Assembly: GCA_022606425.2 (NCBI GenBank)
Contig: JAHDVF020001303.1
Span: 388,517-452,516 of the forward strand
Direction of reading: 5' to 3'
Source of the DNA: Lepidostoma basale
Lineage: Eukaryota > Arthropoda > Insecta > Trichoptera > Lepidostomatidae
Length of the DNA: 64,000 bases
Every line of letters begins with the position of its first letter. Position 1 is the stretch's first letter. Of the stretch, positions 49,205 through 59,003 are shown piece after piece. The position numbers were made by a program, and so were the translations under genes. Below the pieces are notes generated by a model. The model was not told where the DNA came from, did not search any database, and saw only the letters and a list, made by a program, of their open reading frames with translations.

Positions 49205-49595
49205 TACTTAATAACTAACCATCACGCCATCTTGCTGAAGGGTTAGGTAGAAAGAATGGACCGCCAGACTTTTCTATCTTGGCATATGTCTCTCGCTTCC
49301 TCAAGATTCATATAATTCATCGTGGCATGCACGCACGTCGATTTCTCCGACTCCTTACGTGGCCGAAATTCAATATTTGATTTATTTGATCGCGCCCCGT
49401 TCTACTCGGTCTTTCTCTTTTTTTAGTTCCATTTACATCGTAAACATATACCGTTTTTACCATTCTTTCCATGTGTCCAAAACATCTAAATATTCCTTAA
49501 TTATTTTATTTATAACACTTTCATTCGCACCGCATTCACGTATTCGACACTCTATCATACAATACATAGATTTTCCACACATTCGTCTTCCGAAT
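49205..49595 (-). mobile_element. LINE-A copy, inverted, decayed
   Basis: Minus strand: YDRVSN-like, ECGANESVINKI-like, FGHMERMVKTVYVYDVNGT-like, SRTGRDQINQILNFGHVRSR-like text with gaps. The 3' UTR has lost most of the hairpin (TTGCTGAAGGG) and has GTTATTAAGTAAGTAAGTG as tail. Confidence 0.65.
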
Positions 49596-49829
49596 TATAC
49601 TGTAAAACGAAAAGGTGTAATTTCATTAACAACATAACTCATTTTCTTTTCACAAAAAATTTTTGTCATGAAAATTTTCAAAATCACAATTGCATCATCG
49701 TCGCCAGACTCTATCCGCATTATGGATTCTGAACCAAAGATATCATGGCGTTTACTTTGTATTATTAATTGTCATCAATTTTACTACGGTACACAAGAAA
49801 TTACAGATTTTGTCCACAATAATATTTTA
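49596..49829. other. Unannotated spacer
   Basis: A short open frame (49668-49892) overlaps the start of the N element and is unrecognised. Confidence 0.3.
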
Positions 49830-50226
49830 AACAAGTTTTTGCTGGTGTTGGATTGTTTTAAGTGCCTAATTAAAATTAAAACAGTGGAATAAAAAATTAA
49901 ATAAACACAAATGTCCGGATCGTCCAGCTGACGACAAGTGCACCATCTAAAAGAACATTATGTGTTAAATTATTTTTATGTGTTATTTTATTTTATATCA
50001 TTGTATTTTGTATAATTTGTTTTAGATTTATTATGTAGACGTTGAATGATCGAAGTGTGCGCGGGAGATGCCTATTGGTGGCGATGAGGTTCGCAACCCA
50101 TCACACCGCGTCTCTCGCGTTGGCGAAAAGAGAAGAATGGAGTGCAGCATCGAACAAAGTGTTGCAGTCCATTCTTTCTGTCTACCCTTTCGGGGAAACG
50201 GCGTGATGGTTAGTTAGTTAGTTAGT
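49830..50226 (+). mobile_element. N element, copy 6
   Basis: TTTTTGCTGGTGTTGGATTG, TCCGGATCGTCCAGCTGACG, TTGAATGATCGAAGTGTGCG, GGAGATGCCTATTGGTGGCG, CACACCGCGTCTCTCGCG, then the LINE-A-type end. The hairpin is retained, with one C-to-T change giving a G-U pair. Confidence 0.75.
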
Positions 50227-50480
50227 TAATATTTTAAAGTTCTTATTGCGGTCCAGATTCAACAATCTCGCGAAAAAAAAATTAATCTCTTATTGGACTT
50301 GAAGTTTCGTTTATTAAATTGTTTATAATATTTTCTTAATTTTTAATTGAATTTTCGATTTCTAAAATTTAATTTTATTAATTAGTTATATTTCTATTAT
50401 ACACATTTAAATTTCAACTTCATTATTTTTTTTGAACGAATGATCTACTCGTATATCGAATTCGGAAAAGTTATTATTAT
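50227..50480. other. Unannotated spacer
   Basis: AT-rich; nothing recognised. Confidence 0.35.
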
Positions 50481-50487
50481 TACCAAT

Positions 50488-50852
50488 CCTCACATATGGC
50501 ATTGATTCGAGGACAGACACTGTCAAGATAAAGAGCATGCTCAGGACAACCGAGATGAAAACACTCCACGCTATAGCTGGCAAAATACGTGATCGAGTTA
50601 GGAATACAGCAATCCGAGAAATCTGCGAGGTCAAAGATGTGGTCAGATGCGGACGTCAAAGACGGCGATACTGGCATCAACATGTATAAAGAATGAGCTC
50701 AAATAGGAAACCATACATAGCTCTCCATGGAACGCCAAAAAGACCAGGAAGACCCCCGAAACGGTGGAGAGAAAGCTGGAGTTCAGCGTGTCTAGAGGAC
50801 CTGCCTGAAATAACAAACTCCTGAGTCTATCAAAAGTGAAGAAGAAGTAATT
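50488..50852 (+). mobile_element. LINE-J copy
   Basis: Frames read SRTDTVKIKSMLRTTEMKTL, HAIAGKIRDRVRNTAIREIC, EVKDVVRCGRQRRRYWHQHV, stop, then PRRPRKRWRESWSSAC-like text. It ends in AGTGAAGAAGAAG. The minus-strand ORFs are shadows. Confidence 0.75.
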
Positions 50853-51874
50853 ATTTAAAGTTACGCATTGTTTTTCCTATTTAACCCTTAACGTACCGTG
50901 TTCAAAACAAAACGCTTGCTCCCATGTGGTAAGTTCAGTTTACCGCTAACTTTATCTAAATATCAAGCATATGACTAGATGAATCAAAATTTAATTTATG
51001 TCATCTTGTAGGGAATTTCATTAGGAATAGATCGATATCTATAACATACATGGATTATTTGAAAAACATATCATTATTAATTTTTTTCTGGAACCATGCG
51101 ATTTCTGATATGGAATGCGTCACAGCATACGATCGACTAGACATCAGGTATAAACTTGTCTGCGCGCCGCAGCCGGCGAGGCGAGACATTACGAGATTTT
51201 ACGTATGATAAAGGCACCTAGGCAAAATGTATAGTACGTTCAAGACAACGAGTACGTATTAATATTTATCCCTTTTGGTAAAGTGTTAATATTTTCACAG
51301 TTCTGATATTATTAAGTTGCGTTCTGCGTTTCCATCAACAGTCGGTATTATTACGTACCTATTGAAAAAGCCAAAGTTATAATTTATAATACGTTCAAAA
51401 CAGCGAGTAAGTATTTGTCACTTTTGATAAAGTTGTAAATATTAGCAAAACAAATTCTACCTTAACACGAATGAAGGTGAGGGCAGTCTTAGAAAATATT
51501 TTTTTTTGGGATGAAGGAAGTAATTTTTTGCTTTTTTTTTATTACGAAATATTGAGAACACTTCAATGGAGGATTACAATTTTTTTTATAATATTAGGGT
51601 TCATAGGTTTTAAGAAAATCAACTTTAAATTGGCAGTGGAAACTCAATTGACCACATGGCAACGCGACGGTTAAATATATGAGAAACTAATCAAATACTA
51701 CAATATATATGCTCTACTATAATGAATAGAACGTTCAACTATTACAATCGTGGGTTATCAAACTATAGATAATATTATGAATTAGTTTTTCTAAGAACGT
51801 GCCGCTCAATATTAAAGTGTGTCAATAATGTTTATTTACTAACAAACACTAGGTCAGTGGTTGCCAGCCCGTGA
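50853..51874. other. Unannotated region
   Basis: About 1 kb. 51145-51200 is locally GC-rich. TACGTTCAA.ACA.CGAGTA occurs twice (51235 and 51391). No element or gene identified. Confidence 0.35.
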
Positions 51875-51882
51875 CTCGCGAG

Positions 51883-52120
51883 CATTGGCGGTACTCCCAT
51901 AGAAGCCCAGAAGCCCGGCTCGCGTAAGAATTTTTTAATCAAAACCTCTTCTGGCTTACAGAGGTTCAGCTCTTGTGGCTATTCTGATGGGGACATTGTT
52001 AGAAGGTGATTTGGTGGGTTGTTGGTTTATGCGGGTAAAGATTACTTAGATTTTGGGGTTTTGATTTAAAATTTCTTACGCAAGCCGGGCTTATGGGCTT
52101 CTTTGGGAGTACCGCCACTT
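51883..52120 (+). mobile_element. hAT-type miniature element with long inverted repeats
   Basis: 238 bp; flanked by a perfect 8-bp duplication CTCGCGAG (51875-51882, 52121-52128). Ends CATTGGCGGTACTCCCATAG and, inverted, AAGTGGCGGTACTCCCAAAG; the similarity continues for about 55 bp (AAGCCC, GGCT.GCGTAAGAA). The ends resemble the 582-bp element (GTGGCGGTAC, AGAAGCC.GGCTTGC), so both may use the same transposase. No ORF. Confidence 0.8.
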
Positions 52121-52128
52121 CTCGCGAG

Positions 52129-52621
52129 CCAAATACGGGTCCTCCATGAAGGACATGTTTAAAATATAATTTTATAAATGTATATTTTAAAAGCACTTAA
52201 TATCGAAATTAGAAACTGGAATCTTACATTAAATTATTAAAAAAAAACAAAGCGGATTTTCCCAAACTTTCCGAGGATACTTAAAACCCCTGATCAGATT
52301 ATTGACGATGTTTTATCCCCTTATTAGTTTCCATAATACCATTAGTTTCCATAATTACCTTGTTGATGTTTATTAAAAGGATATTAATATTATTCTAAAA
52401 TTTATTTCAGTATTGCGAATTTACATATAAATTAAAGTCTACTCATCTGATTAAGTCAAGCTGTGTGGTCCATGAGCTATCTATAATATATATGTTCCGA
52501 CATTTGCCTTCTAGCTGAGAAAACTATCGAAAATCTCAACCAGAAATAATCACATTTTTTAATCTTTTAATGATTAAATTGTACTATTTATCAATAAGTA
52601 AAATTATAACGAAATATAAAA
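52129..52621. other. Unannotated spacer
   Basis: TATTTCAGTATTGCG and ACATATATATTATAGATAG-like text; nothing recognised. Confidence 0.35.
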
Positions 52622-52727
52622 TAGCGATGCATGAATGTTGAAGAATCGGGAGAAGTATGTGTGGCAGTCCATTATTTCTGCCTACCCCTTCGGAGAGACG
52701 TCATGATGGTCAGTTAGTTAGTTATAA
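52622..52727 (+). mobile_element. LINE-A 3' end, short
   Basis: GCATGAATGTTGAAGAATCG, GTGTGGCAGTCCATTATTTC, CCCCTTCGGAGAGACG, TCATGATGGTCAGTTAGTTA. Confidence 0.7.
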
Positions 52728-53575
52728 AATCTAGTATTATAATGCGACTTTAGCTTTAACAGTATTTAATAGGGATCATGTGAAGATATTTGGGTCGATT
52801 TTTTTATCTATATTGTTACTTAGTTATATTTGGTTAAAAGAACTAATGAGTTTGCAACCACTGTACTGGAGTATTACAAATGATAACGCTCGTACCACAT
52901 CTTAATAGTGAGATTAAGGCAGAGACATACTAACGTGTCGTGGTGGCTTGCGATCTGCCACAATGGTATTGGAGCAATACAAATATGTACCAATACCATT
53001 ACCATCCGATACCATTTTAACGCATTACGACACACTCAATAAGTAAGAATTTTACCGCATTTATTTGATAATATTACTTAATTTATTGTGATAATTTTTA
53101 ACCAAAACAAAATAAAAATCTGTCTGATATATATTTTATGCACATATACCTGTATATGTAATTGAATTTTTGTAAATATGAAAAAAATAACATTAAAAGT
53201 TAAAACTTGTTACTGATTACGATTGTACAGTAAGCCAAGTTTTTAAAGGGTTAGACAACTTTAACTTCCGTGAATATTTCACAGGTCGCAACTAATATAC
53301 ATTATTCATAAAATAACTATTGTATAATGGTATTATTTTTATTCCATCTTCCCAAAGTATTTACATATGAAATGAATTTAACTAACCTAATAAACCTTTC
53401 CAAATCTAACCCAGTTAATCAGAGCCACAAAATTTCCCGGGGCTGTAATGATGGATAGTCATAACTTCCCTTTTGGCATAATTTTATTACAGCGTATGAT
53501 ATACTCGTATGCTCGTCGATTATTCTCACTTCTATAGTATAATGTCATAAAATTTTGGATTTCGTTAATAATTAT
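52728..53575. other. Unannotated region
   Basis: AATGGTATTGG...CCAATACCATT (52962-53002) is a short inverted repeat. No gene or known repeat. Confidence 0.4.
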
Positions 53576-53577
53576 CA

Positions 53578-53722
53578 TAAGGTTCGCAACCCATCACACC
53601 GCATCTCCCGCGGGGCGAAAAGAGAAGGATGGAGTGCCGCATCAGTAAAAGTGTGACAGTCCATTCTTTCTGCCTACCCTTTCGGGGAGACGGCGTGATG
53701 GTTAGTTAGTTAGTTAGTTATT
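53578..53722 (+). mobile_element. N element, copy 7 (5'-truncated)
   Basis: AAGGTTCGCAACCCATCACA, CCGCATCTCCCGCGGGGCGA, GGATGGAGTGCCGCATCAGT, LINE-A-type end, four to five GTTA units. It is truncated inside the hairpin. Confidence 0.75.
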
Positions 53723-54083
53723 ATAAAAACAACTGGTTAATATACGATCTAACTAACTTCCATCACGCCATGTGCTTGAAGAGGTAGGCAGAAAAAATGG
53801 ACTGCCACAATGTTATTTCTTGAAATACTTAAAAAAACGATTTAAAAAAGAAACATTTTTTAATTTCTAATAACATTTTTTTTAAATTCTTTTCTCTTGT
53901 CCTAAACATGCATAGGTACTTTGTGTCGTGCACGCAGGTCGATTTCTCTGGGACTTTACTTTAACTTGCCAAGTTCACCTCTTCTATTGTAAAACTATCT
54001 TCAATGGCATTATTTCGATGTGTCCTAATCATATACATAATTAAACTTTACATTATTTTGTTCATCACAATGCATTCAAAATA

Positions 54084-54292
54084 AGAATTATACACTTTTA
54101 AAACGTTGTATAAAACCACTTTATTTTGAGTCAGGAGCGCCAACCGGTTTCACTCTGTAACGAGCTTCGTCAGGGCTATACACAAACTATTTGTGTATAG
54201 CCCTGACAAAATCGTTAATGTGTGAAACCGGTTGGTGCTCCTGACTCAATATAAAGTGGTTTTATACAACGTTTTAAAAGTGTTAAATTCTA
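54084..54292. repeat. Foldback with hammerhead motifs
   Basis: Arms of about 100 bp (TACACTTTTAAAACGTTGTA...). The centre is a perfect hairpin with GTCAGGGCTATACACAAA and its complement. The left arm (minus) holds a hammerhead candidate (54139-54176); the right arm copy has CUGACAA (G8 lost), GAAACCGGUUGG. It lies within a decayed LINE-A. Confidence 0.65.
54139..54176 (-). ncRNA. Hammerhead ribozyme candidate, core and three helices
   Basis: Minus strand: helix I GCC (54174-54176) with GGC (54139-54141); CUGACGA (54167-54173); helix II GCUC/GAGU; GAAAC (54147-54151); CG; GUU (54142-54144). All invariant bases are present and helix I pairs 3 of 3, but helices are short and an extra A lies between A9 and helix II. 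Confidence 0.5.
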
Positions 54293-54510
54293 ATTTTAAA
54301 TATGTCAAACCACCAAGTAATGGCTTCTTTCCAAAATTTACACTGCATTCACTTCTTATATATGATTTTGGCACTTGTAAAAAGAATTACCACACATTCG
54401 TCTAAGAGATTTCATTTCTATATTTCTACTTACATTAACTCATCTTTTGCTAGTTTTATCTGCTCCGTTCCTAATTTTTCTTCTCCTTGCGTCATATTAG
54501 CTCTCCGGCG

Positions 54511-54734
54511 AAAAATGTTCTATCATTTGTCGCACGAAACAGTAACTCCAGAGTTCCATTGTCTTATTTGGAGCACCTTATTTATTGTGTGCAACTTGAA
54601 AATTATTAATAACATACGTATTCTGTTTTTAATCAACCAGGGCTTATTCACCTCCTGGTGTAGCGAAACCGGTAGATTTATATAAAAAAAATTAATGTGG
54701 TGTCCAGTTTTAACAATGTTCGACAGATTTTCTA
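54511..54734. other. Unannotated spacer
   Basis: GTAGCGAAACCGGTAGATTT at 54660-54679 is a further GAAAC-CG-GUA scrap without a visible core. Confidence 0.35.
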
Positions 54735-54908
54735 TGACCTTCGTGGCCGAATGATAAGTGCTTTGACTGCCACCCCGAAGGTCCCAGGTTCGATTCCCGG
54801 CGATGGCAGTGTGATTGTCACAATGTCGTTGGTCTGGTGGAGAATTCATGTGACAATAAAATGGCGATATACTTGCTACCTATCACATGTCACGAGAATC
54901 AATATGAT
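54735..54908 (+). mobile_element. SINE-S copy with intact A and B boxes
   Basis: GACCTTCGTGGCCGAATGAT (A-box-like at 54744-54757), GCTTTGACTGCCACCCCGAA, B box GGTTCGATTCC (54787-54797), CGATGGCAGTGTGATTGTCA, then ATAAAATGGCGATATACTTG, CACATGTCACGAGAATCAAT. This copy has the best internal RNA polymerase III promoter of the family. It lacks the longer 3' extension seen at 33119 and 57877. Confidence 0.8.
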
Positions 54909-55034
54909 AGTTGTACCCTTAACATCGATTTGGCTCGCGCCGTAATGATGTAAAGATCGGTTAACAAAATAATAATAATAAGAATAATAATAATTCTCAA
55001 ATGATAATATAAGAAAGTAGATCGGAAGAAAGTA

Positions 55035-55352
55035 TTATGAATAAATTTTTGAAAAAGGATCACTGCGTTGATTTGGTCATATGAAATGGATGTAGAAAGA
55101 ATGGTTTAAAAAAAACAAAATACGAGTATGTTAACGATTTGAATAGAGTGTGGAACGTGAGAGACCGAGGAAAACCTTGCATGATCAATTTAATCAAATT
55201 TCAAAGGTTGGCCAATGGCCATGCTCGAAAATGTTAGAATCAACGTGCGTGTATGAATGTGGAAGAAGCTAGAGAGGTGTGTCAGGATCGATTTATGTGG
55301 TGGTCCATTCTCTCTGCCTACCACTCGAGAAACGGCGTGATGGTTTGTTGTT
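55035..55352 (+). mobile_element. LINE-A (GTT-tail subfamily)
   Basis: MNKFLKKDHCVDLVIWNGCR-like decayed text, RPRKTLHDQFNQISKVG-like, VCQDRFMWWSILSAYHSRN-like, GTGATGGTTTGTTGTTGATG. The hairpin is reduced (CCACTCGAG). Confidence 0.65.
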
Positions 55353-55504
55353 GATGAGTGGTGTCAAAACAAAAATGTTAACATTCTTTGTTTTGTTTTA
55401 AAAAGACAAATTAAAAATTTCTGTAATATTCAAACTACGCTAAAAATAAATAAAATATCTCTAACTGCCAGCTGGAAATGTTTGATAATACTTTACAATG
55501 CAAA

Positions 55505-55955
55505 TATTGTTGACGAAACATCCTTCTTATTTTTATTCTTCCTAATTGTAGACCTATGTGGTCTGTTCTCCAGAGTGTTGCTCCTCCTGTGAGGCAGATT
55601 CCCAGCTGTCCTTCCATCTTTTAGGAGGTCTTCCACGAGGACGAGTCCCACGAGGCTGATTATGCAATGCAATATAAGGGACTCTGGTGGTGTCTCTTCT
55701 TTGAACATGACCGTACCAGTCCTTTTTTCGCTGTCTGCTCAATCTTATAATATTTTCCTCAACCTCACATATCTTTCTTATTCTGGTGTTCCTCACGCGA
55801 TCTCTCAGTGTCTTGCCTGCTATCGTCCTCAGTGTCTTCATTTTGGAAGTACTCAAAACTTGTTTGGTCCTAACTGTGTCCTTACTTCGACGCTTTGATG
55901 TTATTATTGGTCTTACGCATGCTGTATAGATTCTCATCTTACTCTTAATGGCCAT
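55505..55955 (-). mobile_element. LINE-J copy with long open frame
   Basis: The minus-strand frame 55554-55955 is open over 133 codons: KSKMRIYTACVRPIITSKRR, SKDTVRTKQVLSTSKMKTLR, TIAGKTLRDRVRNTRIRKIC, EVEENIIRLSRQRKKDWYGH, VQRRDTTRVPYIALHNQPRG, TRPRGRPPKRWKDSWESASQ. Best preserved LINE-J C-terminus here. Unlike other copies its sense-strand 3' end has no clean GAA tail (AATTAGGAAGAATAAAAATAAG). Confidence 0.8.
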
Positions 55956-55989
55956 GACGTAACATCCGTGAAAATATTTAATTTCGTAT

Positions 55990-56085
55990 AATTAATAGAT
56001 ATCTCGTGTCATGAGATCAGGAATTATATACAATAATTGGGTTTAATAAAATCTGTTGTATACAAAAAATACCATCTTAAATATC
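55990..56085 (+). mobile_element. SINE-S 3'-end scrap
   Basis: TCGTGTCATGAGATCAGGAA, TATACAATAATTGGGTTTAA, TAAAATCTGTTGTATACAAA, matching the SINE-S 3' extension. Confidence 0.5.
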
Positions 56086-56134
56086 TACAAAACACAGGTC
56101 AGAAAAAAATACACTAAAAAATATTGAATAGCCG

Positions 56135-56260
56135 ATTTTCCTATAAAAACCTGCCCTTCGTGTCTGTAAATAAAGGTTGTATAATAAACACATTGAATGT
56201 TTTTGAAAACCTTTCAGGTGTTGTTTATTCGGTGAGCCACAATTACGCATTAAAGGACTT
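56135..56260 (+). promoter_or_regulatory. LTR-like promoter and polyadenylation arrangement
   Basis: TATAAAAAC (56142-56150), then AATAAA at 56169 and 56183. TTGTTTATTCGGTGAGCC (56222-56239) could be the R-U5 end of an LTR. No second LTR, terminal TG/CA pair or internal region is visible, so this is tentative. Confidence 0.2.
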
Positions 56261-56676
56261 GGATTTATCGAGGATACCCCACTGACCTTCTAGCTGGTCG
56301 ATAAACCAGGGGTAATGACACTGTTGACATCCCGCATTTTCCGTAAACACGCAACGATTTGTGAAGGTAAAATATTGTAAGTTAATGCGTATATCAGCGA
56401 CACTGCTTATTGGAAATTGTCAATTCGGAAATAGGATATTCGAATCAATTTAAAGATAAGATCTTTTGATTACATCATAACGTCGTTGAGGTTGATTTAT
56501 GTAAATGATAATAATAATAACGTAAATTATTATGCTAACTTTTGAAGCGCAATTTTTGTGATGTAATCACATAAAGGGTGCCTTTAGACGTGTTTTTTAA
56601 TCTAAAAAATCTAAATATAAACGCTGAAAATAATATTCGCGATTGGTTACAAAGTAAAATAAAACAAACATTCGAT
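56261..56676. other. Unannotated region
   Basis: Nothing recognised. Confidence 0.35.
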
Positions 56677-56890
56677 TTAATTTGGGTATGAAATATGAAA
56701 AATATGGGTTTTTAGCGTACATCTGAAATCTGTAAGATCATTTATGCATCCAAGGTTTGAAAGGAGATTTTTCCATGTTGATAGGTTGGCTACTGCAAAG
56801 ACTCGATCCCCGAAATGTGCACTGAAGCAACGCTTCGACTCAAGTAATCTTGCATTCAATGTTGCAATATATATAAGTCGAACCATCTTC
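56677..56890 (-). mobile_element. LINE C-terminal scrap (CR1/L2/jockey-like)
   Basis: Minus strand: NARLLESKRCFSAHFGDRVF, AVANLSTWKNLLSNLGCIND, LTDFRCTLKTHIF. The pattern (R.F...-...WN.L), (D-..FK..LKT.LF) is the usual end of CR1/L2-type LINE proteins. Single copy here, not otherwise placed. Confidence 0.45.
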
Positions 56891-57467
56891 CATGGTATTA
56901 AATATTATATTTAACCAGTTCTCAATAGATGCATTAAACTTTAATTTTGATTGTAATATCGTTCGAGAATATAAATAATTGATAAAAAATAGTATACTTC
57001 ATCAATGACTAATTTGTCAGGAGATCCAAAGAAAGGCCTATTTCAATATTCTTATTAAGTTTGATATACTTAAGGCATTAACACAATAGATTGCCCCTTT
57101 ATTTAATATTTTTGATGAATTATGCCACTGTGTTTTCCACTTTTGAGTTTAGATTTCGAAGAATTCACGTCGTAATTCCCAATTATAAAGGTGTAAAATC
57201 TTTAAAACATACTCGAAAGTGAAAAAAAACAGTGATCAATTATTTTAAAAAATCACCAAGAACATAATTTAAAAAGTTGCAGTGTTTCAAACCAATACAA
57301 CTACACGCAGAATACAAGTACATAAAAAGACAATGTACAGAAAAAAACATGACTTTATTTCCAACTTTGGCACTTAATTATTGTGAATTTTAAAATGTGA
57401 TTCTATATAATTTATTGTAACAATTGAGGAATAAATTATTCAGAGACGCAATTCTTATTCTTTCGGT
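56891..57467. other. AT-rich unannotated region
   Basis: GTGTTTTCCACTTTTGAGTT at 57132 recalls CCACTTTTGAGTTTC at 33430; otherwise nothing recognised. Confidence 0.3.
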
Positions 57468-57680
57468 GCCGTGTCAGGTCCCCCCAATGTAGGCGATCAC
57501 TGCAGCCAAAGCATCTTTATCCTGCACCACTTGTAACAGGTTCTGAACTCTTGATATTCCTGTTCACTCTTTGATGTTCCGAAGCCAGGACAGCTGCCTT
57601 CTACCAACTCCCCGACGTCCCTCCACTTAACCCATTAATATCAATCGAAGGAGGTGGTATTTTTCTCCCCTTAGGGCATG
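57468..57680 (-). mobile_element. LINE-E 3' end, inverted
   Basis: Minus strand: GREKYHLLRLILMG-like, VEGRRGVGRRQLSWLRNIKE-like, VQNLLQVVQDKDALAAVIAY-like text. It ends with GGGGGGACCTGACACGGCAC. Closest to 32350-32570. Confidence 0.65.
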
Positions 57681-57876
57681 AACCAAAGAGATGCAATATG
57701 CAAATAAAATAAAAAATATTTAAATAATATTTCTCTTAAGAAAATGATAAACTCTGTTCATTAAGTATTGAAAACGTTCTAAAATAATACAAATTATAAA
57801 TTACAAAGCATTCTAAAATAATATAAATTACATTAAGAAAAATTAAGCTCTTCAAAACAGTTTATTTCTAAACTAG
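57681..57876. other. Unannotated spacer
   Basis: AT-rich; nothing recognised. Confidence 0.35.
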
Positions 57877-58375
57877 TTGCAACCCGGGTTGAGTGGTAAG
57901 AGTTCTGACTGCCATACGAAGGTCCCGGGTTCGATTCTCGGCGATGGCAGTATGATTGTCACACTGTCTTTGGTCTGTGTGTAGAATTCACGTGACAATA
58001 AAATGGCGATAGATTGGCTAACTATCACACGTCATGAGAATCAATATATAATAGGTTTAAATTAAATTGTATACAGTAATTGAAGACTACAGGGGAAAAA
58101 CAAGGAATGTCAGTAGAAGGTTAATTTGAATAAATTGAGAATAAAGCTAATCAAAGTCTATATTTTTCTTAGCAATTAGCAATCGATTATCTGGCCATAG
58201 TCGATGACACACATGATTTTTGAATATGAAAATTTTACTGTGGATAGATACGTACAGATGCCGCTAGATGGCATTATTACATTTATTTTGAATTTTAACT
58301 GACATTCCTTGTTTTTCCCCTGTAGTCTCCAATTGGGTTCGAACGACCTGTTGTATGCAAGAAAAAAAATAAAAT
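57877..58375 (+). mobile_element. SINE-S copy split by a miniature inverted-repeat element
   Basis: Head GGGTTGAGTGGTAAGAGTTC (A box) and B box GGTTCGATTCT (57928-57938), CGATGGCAGTATGATTGTCA, ATGGCGATAGATTGGCTAAC, then the 3' extension GTATACAGTAATT, interrupted at 58082-58330, resuming AATTGGGTTCGAACGACCTG, TTGTATGCAAGAAAAAAAAT. This copy shows the full SINE-S layout: tRNA-like head, body, A tail (about 250 bp without the insertion). Confidence 0.8.
58082..58330. mobile_element. 249-bp terminal-inverted-repeat element in SINE-S
   Basis: Ends GAAGACTACAGGGGAAAAAC and, inverted, GGAGACTACAGGGGAAAAAC; the repeat continues AAGGAATGTCAGT, about 33 bp with one mismatch. AATT is present on both sides (58078-58081, 58331-58334), and removing the element restores the SINE-S sequence. 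No ORF. The superfamily cannot be told from a 4-bp duplication alone. Confidence 0.75.
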
Positions 58376-58499
58376 AAAAACCGTGAAATGTTCATGGGAG
58401 TAAATTAAATTTTAAATTAAGTTTCATAGTTTGTTTGTTTAATGTCATTCAAAAATAATTAGAACAAAATTCAAAACAACCTAGAAATGATCTCGGGCA

Positions 58500-58795
58500 T
58501 GCACAATGTGTGCATTTGGAATTACATTTTGCAGAGAATCGAAATATTCCTCTCTCGCTTTTTTGTATTCAAAATTCAATTCTCGTATTCCCTCTTTGAC
58601 GACTATCGTAAGGGTTTTTCCCTATTTATTGTGATTCTTATTTCATCGTTCGGTATTCTATCGTACAACGTTTTCACGCACATTCTTCTTAGTGATCTCA
58701 TTTCTACGGCGTTTTTCTTGTTTTCACCCTTCTTTTGCGAGCTCCAAGCTTCACTTCCATACATGAGGGTTGGCACTAGAACTCCATTGTGTACG
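58500..58795 (-). mobile_element. LINE-A upstream segment, inverted
   Basis: Minus strand: VHNGVLVPTLMYGSEAWSSQ, KKGENKKNAVEMRSLRRMCV, KTLYDRIPNDEIRITIN, then decay. It precedes, in inverse orientation, the 3' half of the same subfamily (next entry). Confidence 0.7.
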
Positions 58796-59003
58796 AAGAC
58801 GACCGAAGAAAATATGGCTTGACCAAGTTAATCAATTACTAAAAGGCGGCCACATTCGAAGTCGGAATAATCGACGTGCGTGCATGGTACGATGTATGAA
58901 TGTAGGGGAAGCCCGAGAGGTAAGCCCGGACAGAGCATTGTGGCGATCCATTCTCTCTGCCTATCCCTTGGGGGAAATGGCGTGATGGTTAGTTAGTTAG
59001 TTT
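58796..59003 (+). mobile_element. LINE-A 3' segment of the same insertion
   Basis: RRPKKIWLDQVNQLLKGGHI, RSRNNRRACMVRCMNVGEAR, EVSPDRALWRSILSAYPLGE, MA, stop. Tail GTTAGTTAGTT. Together with 58500-58795 the order is inverted 5' part + direct 3' part, as in twin-primed LINE insertions. Confidence 0.75.

Larger units (their letters stand above)
53752..54510 (-). mobile_element. LINE-A copy, inverted, split by a foldback
   Basis: The 3' end is at 53752 (CTAACTAACTTCCATCACGC). A stretch of about 120 bp of unrelated sequence lies at 53830-53920, then GTGTCGTGCACGCAGGTCGA and decayed coding. After the foldback at 54084-54292 it resumes with CACTGCATTCACTTCTTATA and ACACATTCGTCTAAGAGATT (SLRRMC). 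It is among the oldest-looking copies. Confidence 0.55.

Noticed and set aside
54735..54810. Functional tRNA gene
   Set aside because: A and B boxes are good, but there is no acceptor-stem pairing and the sequence continues into the repeated SINE-S body.
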